Shown here piece by piece: positions 34,539 through 46,500 of a DNA stretch of 64,000 bases. Under the pieces are notes generated by a model. The model saw only the letters and a list, made by a program, of their open reading frames with translations. It had not been told where the DNA came from and ran no database searches. The translations under genes were made by a program, and so were the position numbers. Every line of letters begins with the position of its first letter. The stretch's first letter is position 1. The stretch comes from Sciurus carolinensis (taxonomy: Eukaryota > Chordata > Mammalia > Rodentia > Sciuridae), in contig NW_025920103.1 of assembly GCF_902686445.1 (NCBI RefSeq), forward strand, positions 2,898,783 through 2,962,782. Reading direction: 5' to 3'.

Positions 34539-37500
34539 CAGAGCAGGAGACCAGAGCCAGAGCACAGAGCACAGAGCACAGAACCCTTGGTGCAGAATGC
34601 AGAGTACAGAGAACCGAGACAGAGCCTACAGCAGAGAGCACAGAGCCCAAAGTGCAGAGTGCACAGCATAGAGCACTGACAAAGAGCCTGCACAGACCAC
34701 AGAGCCAGAGCACAGAGCACAGAGCACAGAGCATAGGGCACAGAGCACAGAGCAGGACAACATAGCCAGATCCCAGACCATAGACTGAAGAGCTCAGAGC
34801 ATAGAGCCAGGACACAGAGTACAGAGAGAGAGCCCAGAGCCAGGGCCCAGAGGACAGACCCCAGAACACAGAGCACAGAGCACAGAGTAGGAGTCCAGAG
34901 CCAGAGCCTGGGACACAGAGTGCAGAGCACAGAGCACAGAGACTGAGATAGAAGAGACAGCACAAAGCACAGAGACAAGACCAAGAGTTCAGAGCACAGA
35001 GTACAGGGCATAGAACCGGAACCCAGAGCCAGGGCACAGAGTAGAGATCACAGAGCACAGTGCACAGAGTGCAGACCACAGAGCACAGAGGGAGAGCACT
35101 GATCCAGAGATTAATGCACAGAATGCAGAGCACAGAGCACAAATCACAGAGCCAAGAGTGCACACTGGAGAACACAGAGCCAGATCACATAGCCAGAGCA
35201 CAGAGCACAAAGCACAGAACAGAGATAAGAGAACATAGAGTACAAAGCACAGAACCAAGACCCAGAGTACAGAGAGAGAGCCCAGAGCCAGAGCCTAGAG
35301 CACAGAGAGTAGAGCACAGAGTGCAGAGCACAGACCCAGAGCACAGAGCTTAGAGCACAGAGCACAAAGTAAAGAGCCAGAGCACAGAGCACAGAGTGCA
35401 GAGCACAGAACTAGAACACAGAGACAGAGCCAAGAGCACATATCCAGAGCACAGAGAACATTACTCAGAGCACAGAGCCAGAGCACAGAGCACAGAGCAA
35501 GAGCCCTGAGCCAGAGACCATAGTGCAAAGTAAAGAGCACAGAGCAAAGAACACAGAGCCAGAGCACATAGAACAGAGCCAGAGCCCAGAGTGTAGAACC
35601 CAGAGCACAGAGCGCAGAGCACAGAGCACAGGGTCAGAGCACAGAGCAAGAGTACAGAGCAGAGAACATGGAGCCAGAGACCAGAACAGAGGACACAGAG
35701 CACAGAGCAGGAGTCCAGCTCCAGAGCTCAGAGCGCAGGGTTCAGAGCACAAAGCAAGGAGACCAGAGCACAGAGCAGAGATCCCAGAGTACAGAGACAG
35801 AACACAGATCCCAGAGCCCAGTGTTCATAGATAGAGCCAGAGTAAAGAGACATAGCATAGAGCACGGAGCACAGTGACCAGAGACCAGAGCACAGAGCCA
35901 GAGCACAGGTCCAGAGCCCAGAGAGCACAGTGCAGAGCAGGGAGCCAGAGCAGAAAGCACAGAGCAGAGAGCACAGAGAACAGAGCCAGAACCCAGAGCA
36001 CAGAGCACAGAGCACAGAGCACAGACCACAGAGCACAGAGATAGAGCCCAGGGCACAGACACAGCAAAGAGAACAGAGTACAGAGACCAAATATCAGAGA
36101 CCACAGACAAGAGCAAAGAGCAGAGACACCAGAGTACAGAGACCAGAGCACAGAGACTAGAACACAGAGCACAGAGCACAGAGCACAGAGCACAGCACCA
36201 GAGCACAGAGCACAGAGCACAGAACGCACACCCAGAGTACAGAGACAGAACAAAGAGCCCAGATGCCAGAGCTCAGAGCCAGAGCAAGAGTACAGAGACA
36301 GAGCACAGTGACCAGAGCACAGAGCAGAGAGCACAAAGGAGAGCCAGAGCCCAGAGCCAGAGTCCATAGTGCAGATTGCAGGACCCAGGGAAGAACAAAT
36401 TGCCGGAGCACAGAGCCAGATACCAGAGTGCAAATTGTAGGGGAGAGTGTACAGTACACAGAGCCAGAGCCCAGAACCAGAGCACAGAGCACATAGCACA
36501 CAGCACAGAGCAAGAGCAAAGATTACAGAGCACAGGACACAGAGTGCAGAGCCAGAGGACATAGCACAGAGCACAGAGCACAGGGCACAGGGCAAAGGAT
36601 AGGAACACATAACTAGATCCCAGACCACAGAGTGCAGAGCACAGAGCATACAGCCAGGACATAGAGTACAGAGATAGAGCCCAGAGCTAGTGCCCAGAGC
36701 AACGAGCACAGAGCACAGAGCAGGAGCCCAGAGGCAGAACCCAGAACACAGAGTGCAGAGCACAGAGCACAGAGACTGAGATAGAAGAGATAGCACAAAG
36801 CACAGAACAAGACCCTGAGTACAGAGACAGAGCCCAGAGCATGAGCCCAGAGCACAGAGCACAGAGCGCATTGTGCAGAGTACAGAGGATAGAGCCAGAG
36901 CACATAGAACAGAGCACAGAACACAGAGCCAAAGCACAGATCCAGGGCCCAAAGTGCAGAATGCAGAGCACAGAGCACACAGACAGGAGCACAGAGAACA
37001 GAGCACAGAGCACAGAGTACAGACTAGAATATAGAACTCCGTGCCCAGAGCTCAGATCCAGGGCCAGAAAATAGAGAGAGCACACAGAGCCACAGCCCTG
37101 AATGCAGAGCATAGAGCCCAGTGTCAGAGCAGAGAGGGCAGAGCATAGAGCACAGAGCACAGAGCCAGAACACTGATCCAGAGCCCAGAGCACAGACTGC
37201 AGAGCACAGAGCCAGATCCCAGAGAGAGAGCACAGAGACCAGAGACAGAGCACAGGACACAGAATGCAGAGCAGAGAGGACAGAGACTGAGATAGAAGAA
37301 CTAGCACAAAGCACAGAGACAAGGGCCAAAGTACAGACACAGAACCCAGAGTCAGAGCGGAGAGCGGAGAGCACAGAGCACAAAGCCCCAACTAGAACGC
37401 AGAGCACAGAGTGCAGAGCAGGAGCCCAGAGCCACAACCCAGAGTGTCGAGTTCAGAGCAGAGAGTACAAAGCACAGAACCCAGAGTGCATAGTGCAAAG

Positions 37501-40500
37501 CACAGAGCATAGAGCCAGGACACAGTGTACATAGACAGAGTACAGAGCCTAGAGCACAGAGCACAGAGCCAGAGAACAGAGCACAGAGCCAGAGAACAGA
37601 GCACAGAGCAGGAGCCCCAAGCCAGAGCCCAGGACACAGAGTGCAGAGCACAGAGCACAGAGAATGAGATAGAAGAGACAGCACAAAGCACAGAGACAAG
37701 ACCTAGAGTACAGAGACAGAGGCCAGACCAGAGCCCAGAGCACAGGGCCACAGCACAGAACGCAGAGCACAGAGTACAGAGCAGGAGCCCAGAACCAGGG
37801 CCCAGAGTGCAGAGTTCAGATCAGAGAGCACAGAGCATAGAGCCCAGAGTGCAGAGTGCAGAGCACAGAGTAGAGAGCCAGGACACAGAGTACATAGACA
37901 GAGCACAGAGCACAGAGAGCAGAGCACATAGCCCAGAAAACAGAACCCAGAACCCAGAACACAGAGTGCAGAGCACAGAGCACTGAGAAAGAGCCAGAGG
38001 GGAGAGCACAAGCCACAGAGACAAGATCCAGACTCCAGAGAGAGATCACAGAGAGCAGAGCACAGAGACCAGAGCCACAGAGCACAGAGCAAAGCCAGAA
38101 CCCAGAGTCAGAGACCATAGTGCAGATTGCAGGACCCAGAGCAAGAACAAATTGCCAGAGCACAGAGCCAGAGACCAGAGACCAGAGTGCAGAGCACAGA
38201 TCACAGAGCACAGAGCCAGAGCACGGAACCAGAACCCAGAGTACACACTGCAGAGCACAAAGCAAGATCACATAGCCAGAGCACAGAGCAAAGAGCACAG
38301 AGCACAGAGCATAGAGAACAGAGCAGGAGCCCAGAGGCAGAGACCAGAATGCACAGGGCAGAGAACAGAGGACAGAACCAGGACCCAAAGTACAGAGTTC
38401 AGAGCCCAGACCCAGAGTATTGAGACAGAGCCCAGAGCCAGAGCACAGAGCCCAGAGCCCAGAGCACAGAGCACAGAGTGCAAAGTGCAGAGGACAGAGT
38501 TCAGTACACAGAGACAGAGCCCAGTACCAGAGCCCAGAGCATAGAGCACAGGACACAAAGCGCAGAGCCAGAGGACATAGCAGAGAGCACAGAGCAGATC
38601 TCAGAGCACAGAGCACAGGGTACAGGACAGGAGCACATAGCCAGATGCCAGACCGCAGAGTGCAGAACAGAGTGTAGAGCCAGGACACAGAGTACAGAGA
38701 CAGAGCCCAGAGCCAGTGCCCAGAGGATAGATCCCAGAGCACCGAGCACAGAGCATAGAGCAGGAGCCCAGAGCTAGAGCCCAGAACACAGAGTGCAGAG
38801 CACAGAGCACAGAGACTGAGATAGAAGAGACAGCACAAAGCACAGAACAAGACCCTGAGTACAGAGACAGGGCCCAGTGCATGAGCCCAGAGCACAGAGC
38901 ACAGAACACAGAGCACAGAGTACAGAGCACAGAGCCAGTGCACAGAGAACAGAGCACAGAGAAGCACAGAGCCAAAGCACTGATCCAGAGCCCAAAGTGC
39001 AGAGTGCAGAGCACAGAGCACACAGACAGGAGCACAGAGAACAGAGCACAGAGCACAGAGTACAGAGACTAGAATACAGAGCAAGTGCCCAGAGCTCAGA
39101 TCCAGGGCCAGAGAGCACAGAGCCACAGCCCAGATTGCAGAGTGCAGGGCCCAGTGTCAGAGCAGAGAGGGCAGAGCATAGAGCACGGAGCACTGATCCA
39201 GAGCCCAGAGCACAGACTGCAGAGCACAGAGCCAGATCACATAGCCAGAGCACAGAGCACAGAGACCAGATACAGTGACCAGGACACAGAATGCAGAGCA
39301 GAGCAAAGAGACTGAGATAGAAGAACTAGCACAAAGCACAGAGACAAGTCCCAAAGTACAGAGATAGAGCACAGAGTCAGAGCCCAGAGCACGGAGCACA
39401 GAGCACAGAGGACAAAGTACAGAGCCAGAGTACAGAGACAGACCGCAGAGTCCAGAGGCAAAGCCCAGAGCACAGAGCGCAGAGCAGAGCCAGAGCCCAG
39501 AGCCAGAGATCATAGTGCAGGTTGTAGTACCCAGAGCAAGAACAAATTGCCAGAGCACAGAGCCAGAGACCACAGTGCAGAGTGCAGAGCACAGATCACA
39601 GAGAACAGAGCCAGAGCACAGAACCGGAACCCAGAGTACACACTGCAGAGCACAAAGCAAGATCACATAGCCAGAGCACAGAGCAAAGAGCACAGAGCAC
39701 AGAGAACAGAGCAGGAGCCCAGAGGCAGGGACCAGAATGCACAGGGCAGAGAACAGAGCACAGAGGACAGAACCAAGACCCAAAGTACAGAGTTCAAAGC
39801 CCAGACCCAGAGTATTGAGACGAGCCCAGAGTCAGAACTCAGAGCCCAGAGCACAGAGCCAGAGTCCAAAGTGCAGAGCACAGAGCCTGCACACAGAGCA
39901 CAGATCACACAGCACAGAGCACAGAACACAGAGCCAGAGAGAAGAGCTAGAATCCAGATCGCAGAGTGCAGAACACAGAGAACATAGACAGAACCCAGAG
40001 CCCAGATCACAGAGCGAAGAACCCAGAGCCCAGAGCACAGAGCACAGAGCCAGAGCACAGAGCACATAACCCTAACCCACAGAGCACAGAGCACAGAGCG
40101 CAGAACACAGAGCACAGCGCGCAGAAAACAGAGCACAGAGAAGTAACCCAGAGCACAGAGCACACAGCACAGAGCACAGAGTGCTGAGCACAGAGCACAG
40201 AGCCCAGCCAGAGTATTGATCCATAGCCCAGAAAGCAGAGTGCAGAGCACAGACCACTGAGCCCAGAACCCAGAGCACAGAGCCAGAGCACAGAGTTGAG
40301 AGCACAGAGAGCCAAGCACAGAGCACAGAGCACAGAGAGCAGAGCACAGTGCACAGAGCAAAAAGCACAGAGCACAAAGCCAGAGTACAGAGAGAGAACA
40401 CAGAGCCCAGAGCCCAGAGCTCAGAGCCAGAGCCAGAGAACACAGATAGAGCAGAGAGCGAGAGCCAAGTCTCCATAGTGCAGAGCAAGGAGAACAGAGC

Positions 40501-43500
40501 ACAGAGAACAGAATGCAGAAACAGAGCCAGATCCCAGAGCACAGAGTACAGAGCACTGAGTGACAGCACAGAGCCCAGAGTACAGAGCTTAGAGCAAGGA
40601 GCACAGAGCACAGAGCACAGGGCACAGAGACAGAACCCAGAACCAGGGTCTAGAGCACAAGGTGCATAGCACAAGGCACAGGCACAGAGCCAGAGCCCAG
40701 AGTCCAGAGCCAGAGCACAGAGCACAGAGCACAGAACACAGAGCACAGAGCAGGAGTCCAGAGCCAGAGCAGAGTGCAGATTCAGAGCACAGAGCACAGA
40801 TTGCAGAGCATAGAGCACAGAGCACAGTGCACAGATTACATGGCCAGAGCACTAGACAAAGATCCCAGAACCCAGAGCACAGAGAACAAAGCCAGAGCAC
40901 ATAGCACAGAGCAGAGCACAGAGCACAGGGCCAGAGTGCAGAATGCAGAATCAGAGCACCGAGACCAGAGTGCAAGAACAGAGAACATAGACAGAGCACA
41001 GAGCACAAAACACAAAGACCAGAGCACAGAGCACAAAGCACAGAGTCAAGACCCAGGGATCAGAGACAGAGCCCAGAGCAAGGCTCAGAGCAAAGATCCC
41101 AGAGAACACAGCAAAGACACAGAGCACAGAGTCAGAGTCCAGAGCTCAGAGCACATAGCGCAGAGCACAGAGCACAGGGAACAGAGACAGAGCCTAGAGC
41201 CAGAGCCCACAGCGCAAGGTACAGGGCACAATGCAGAGACACAGAGCTAGAGCACAAAGCACAGAGCATGGAACCAGAGCCCAGAGCCCCGAATGCAGAG
41301 TGCAGAGCATAAAGCACAGTCACAGAGCCAGAACCCAGAGCACAGAGCACAGGGCCAGAACACAGCACAGATCCCAGAGCTCAGAGAGAGAGCCAGATTA
41401 CAGAGAGAGAGCACAGAGCACAGTGACCAGAGAATAGAGCTCAGATCACAGAGCCCAGAGCCCCAAGCATAGAGCACAGAGCACAGAGCCATAGACCAGA
41501 GCCAGAACCCAGAGCACAGAGTGCAGAGTGCAGAGCACAGAGCACATAGCCAGAGCACAGAGCACAGAGCAAGAGCCCAAAGTCAGAATCCAGAGCACAG
41601 AGCAGAGAGCACAGAGCCAGAGCCCAGAGTCCAGAGCTCAGAGCCAGAGCCTGAGTACCCAGACAGAGCACAAGTGAGAGTCACAAGCCCATAGAGCAGA
41701 GCAAGGAGAACACAGCACAAAGCACAGAGCACAAAGAACAGAGTGCAGAGCATAGAGCACAGAGCAGGAGCCCAGAGCACAGAGCACAGATCACAGAGCC
41801 AGAACCCGGAGCACAGAGCACACAGCACACAGCACAAAAAGCAGAGTACAGAGCACAGAGCACTGAACCAAGAACCAGTGTACAGAGACAGAACACAGAG
41901 CCCAGGCACAGAGCACAGAGCACAGAGTGCAGAGCATGGAGCACAGAGCACAGCACCCATAGCACATGACCAGAGCACCAAGCAAGGAGCCCAGACCCAG
42001 AGCACAGAGCACAGAGCACAGAGCACAGAGCACAGAGGTCAGAGCACAGAGCAAGAGCAAAGAGCAGAGAGACAGAGCACAGAGAACAGAGAACAGAGCA
42101 CAGAGCACAGAGCAGGAACCCAGAGCCAGAGCCTAGTACACAGAGTGCAGAGCACAGAGCAGAGATTGAGATAGAAGAGACACCACAATGCACCAAGACA
42201 ATACCCAGAGTACAGTGACAGAGCACAGAGCCAGAGCACAGAGCACAGCACAGAGCACAGGGTACAGAGTCAGAGCCCAGATCACGGAGCCCAGAGCACA
42301 GAGCACAGAGCACAGAGGACAAAGCCCAGAGCCAGAGTACAGCCTGAGTACACAGACAGAGCACAGAGTGAGAACCAAGAGCCCATAATGCAGAACAAGG
42401 AGAACAGAGCAGAGCACAAAGCAAGCACAGAGAACAGAGCACAGAGCACAGAAAACAGAGCACAGAGCCAAATACAGAGACAGAACACAGAGCCCAGAAC
42501 ACAGAGCTCAGAGCCAGAAACCAGAGCACAGAGTGTAGAGCATAAAGCTGAGACACATAGCCAGAGCCCAGGACACAGTGCAGAGCACAGAGCACAGTCA
42601 ATGAGATAGAAGAGACAGCGCAAAGCACAGAGACAAGACACAAGTACAGAGACAGAGCCCAGAGCCTGAGCGTAGAGCACAGGGCATAAAGCACAGAGCA
42701 CAGAGCCAGTGCACAGAGAAAAGAGCACGGAGCATAGAGCAGGGGCCCAGAGCCATAGCCCAGTACACAGAGTGCAGTGCGCAGAGCACAGACACTGAGA
42801 TAGAAGAGACAGCAGAAAGCACAGAGACAAGACCCAGAGTACAGAATCAGAGCCCAGAGGCAGAACACAGAGCACAGAGCACAGGGCACAAGAGACAGAG
42901 CCCAGAGCTCAGACCCAGAGTACCGACACAAAACTTAGAGCTCAGAGGCCAAGGCTCAGAGACAGAGACAGTACACAGAGAGAGCACAGTGCACAGAGCA
43001 CAGTGACCAGAGACCAGAGCTCAAATCACAGAGCCCAGAGCCCCGAGACTAGAGCACAGAGCACAGTGCAAAAGCCCAGAGCAGAGAGCACAGATCACAG
43101 AGCACAGAGCCAGAGTACAGAGAGAGAACACAGAGCCCAGAGCCCAGAGCTCAGAGCCAGAGCCTGAGTACACAGAGCAGAGAACGAGAGCCAAAAGTCC
43201 ATAGTGAACAGAGAACAAAGCACAGAGCCAGGGCCCAGTGTGCAGAGTGCAGAGCTCAGAGAACAGCACACTGAGTATATAGCCAGAGCACAGAGCACAG
43301 AGCCAGATGACAGAGCATGGAGCACCAAGCACAGTGCACAGACCTAGAGTACAGAGACAGAGCAGAGAGCCAGAGCCCAGAGCCCAGAGACCAGAGACCA
43401 GAGCACAGAGCACAGAAAACAGTGACCTGAAACCAGAGCACAGAGCACAGAGGCCAGAGCTCAGACCCAGTGTACTGACACAGAACACAGAGCCCAGAGC

Positions 43501-46500
43501 CCAAAGCTCAGAGACAGAGTACAGAGAGAGAGAGAGTGCAGAGCATAGAGCAGAGTGACCAGAAACCAGAACTCAGATCACAGAGCCCAGAGCATAGTGC
43601 ACAGAGCATAGAGTCATAGCCCAGAGTCAGAGCCCAGAGGACACAGACCAGAGCACAGTGTCCAGAGCAAAGAGCAAAGAGCACAGTGCACAGGGCACAC
43701 AGCCAGGGCCCAGAGTGCAGGGTGCAGAGCACAGAGTACAGCACACACAGCACATAGTCAGAGCACAGAGCACAGAGCACAGAGCCAGAGCACAGAGAAC
43801 AGAGCACAGAGCCACAGTCCAGAGCCCAGAGTACAGTGCACAGAGCACAGAGCACAGAGCACAGAACACAGGTTACAGATCACAGAGCACAGAGTCAGAG
43901 CACAGAGCCCAGAGCCAGAGCACAGAGCACCAAACCCAGAGCACAGAGTGCGGAGCAGAGAGCAGAGAGCCAGTGCACAGATCACAGATCACACAGCACA
44001 GAGCACAGAGTGTAGAGCACAGAGCACAGAGCATAGAGCCAGAGCACTGATCCATTAGCCCAAAGCACATAGGGCAGAGCACAGAGCACAGAGCAGAGAG
44101 CCAGAGCACTGATCCAGAAACCAGAGCACTCTGTGGAGAGCACAGAACGAGATCACATAGCCAGAGCACAGAGCATGGAGCCCAGAGCAAAGAGCACAGT
44201 GCACAGTGCACAGAGCACATAGCCAGAGCTCAGAGCACAGAGACACAACACAGTGCACAGACCCAGAGTACAGAGGCACAGCACTGAGCCCAGAACAAGA
44301 ATATTGAGACAGAGCCCAGAGCCCAGAGTGCAAAGTGCAGAACAGAGTATAGAGCTCAGAGCCAGAACCCAGAGATAGAGCCCAGGGCCCATAGACAAAG
44401 CACAGTGCACAGAAAACAGAACCCAGACCCAGAGTACAAAGACACAGCCCAGAGCCAGAGCCCAGTGCACAGAGTACAGAGCACAGAGCACAGACCCAGA
44501 GTACAGAGACAGCACAGAGCACAAAAACCAGAGCACAGATCACAGAGCGCAGTGCACAGAGCACAGAGCACAGAGCACAGAGAGCAGAGCACAGAGCACA
44601 GATCACCGAGCCAAGTCTCAGAGTATAGAGAAAGAGCACAGAGACCAGACACAGAGTATTGAGACAAAGCCCAGGGTCAGAGCCCAGAGCACAAGCCCAG
44701 AGAACACAGTGCAGAGCACAGAGCAGAGAGCACAGAACCAGAGCACAGAGAACAGAGCACAGAGCAGAGTGCAGAGTGCAGAGCACAGAGCACAGAGCCA
44801 GAGCACTGATCCAGAGCCCAAAGAGCAGAGTTCAGAGCACAGTGCACAGACCAGAGAGCCAGAGCAGTGATCCAGAGCCCAGAGCGCACAGTGGAGAGCA
44901 CAGAGCCAGATCACATAGTTCAGGTGCAGAGCATAGAGCCCAGAACCCAGGGCACAATTCACAAAGCACAGAACCTAGAGAGTAGAGCACAAGCCTACAG
45001 TCAGTGCTCAGAGCACAGAGTGCAGAAAATGGAGCACAGAGCACAGAGCCAGGGTTCAGACAACAGAGAGAAATTTCAGAGCCCAGACCCAGAGATTTGA
45101 GACAGAGCCTAGAACCAGAGCCCAGAGCACAGAGCATAGAGCACAGAGTGCAGAGCAGAGCCAGAACACAGAGCACAGAGTACAGAAACAGAGCCCACAG
45201 CCAGAGCACAGAGCACAGAGTGCAGAAGACAGAGTAGAGAGCAGAGAGCCAGAACCCAGAGACAGAGCTCAGGGCACATAGCCAGAGCACAGAGCACAGA
45301 ACTCAGAATACAGAGCACAGGGCACAGAGCACAGATCAGGAGTCCTGAGCCAGAGCCCATAGCACAAAGTGCAGAGCACAGAGGACAGAACACAGAGCCA
45401 GAGCACAGAGCACAGATGCCATACCCAGAGTACAGAGACAGAGCACAGAGCCAGAGCCCAGAGACCAGAGCATAGAGCTCAGAGCACAGAGTGCAGAGTG
45501 CAGAGCACAGAGCACAGTGCCAGAGTCCAGAGCACAGACCACAGAGCAGGAGCCCAGCTCCAGAGCCCAGAGAGCAGAGTGCAGAGCACAAAGCACAGAG
45601 TTCAGAGCACAGAGCAGAGAGCCCAATGCTCATAGCCAGAGACAGACTACAGAAACAGAGCACAGAGCACAGTGACTAGAGACCAGTGCAGAGCAAAGAC
45701 CACAGAGGCCAGAGTACAGAGCCAGAGCATAGACCCAGAGCCCAGAGAGCACAGTGCAGAGCACAACACCAGAGCACAGAGTGCTAGAGCACAGAGAACA
45801 GTGCAGGAGCCCAGATCCAGAGCCCAGAGCACAGAGCACAGAGCCCAGAGCACAGAGTACAGAGCACAGAGCAGGAGCCCAGCTCCAGAGCCCAGAACAC
45901 AGAGTGTGGAGCACAAAGCACAGAGTCCAGAGCACAAAGCAGAGAGCCCAGTGCTCATAGCCAGAGACAGAGTACAGAGACAGAGCACAGAGCACAGTGA
46001 CTAGAGACCAGAGCACAGAGCCAGAGTACAGACCCAGACCCCAGAGAGCACAGTGCAGAGCACAGCACCAGAGCACAGAGCACAGAGTACAGAGCACAGA
46101 GAAAAGAGCAGGAGCCCAGATCCAGAGCCCAGAGTGCAGAGTGCAGAGCACAGGGCACAGAGCACAAAACCAGAACCCAGTGTACAAAGACAGAGTTCAG
46201 AGCCCAGACCCAGGGTATTGACACATAGCCCAGAGCCAGAGTCCAGAATGCAGAGTGCAGAGCACAGAGTATAGAGCACAGAGCCAGAGGCCAGAGCCTG
46301 AGCCCAGGGCCCAGAACCAGAGTAGTGAGAAAGAGCCCAGAACACATAGCACAATTACCAGAGCCAAGAGCACAGAGTACAGAGCACAAAGCCCGGAGCA
46401 CAGAGACAGAGCCCAGAGCCAGAGCCCAGAGGGTAGAGTGCAGAACACAGAGCCAAAGCCTAGAGCACAGATTGCAGAGCACAGAGACAGAGGCCAGAGC

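Noticed and set aside
37816..39126. 436-codon minus-strand open frame rich in Leu, Cys, Ser and Ala
   Set aside because: It consists of LCALCSV-type heptapeptides dictated by the satellite heptamer in any frame, with overlapping long frames on both strands. There is no start context, domain or sign of selection. The same applies to the other long frames in 9.8-47.4 kb.
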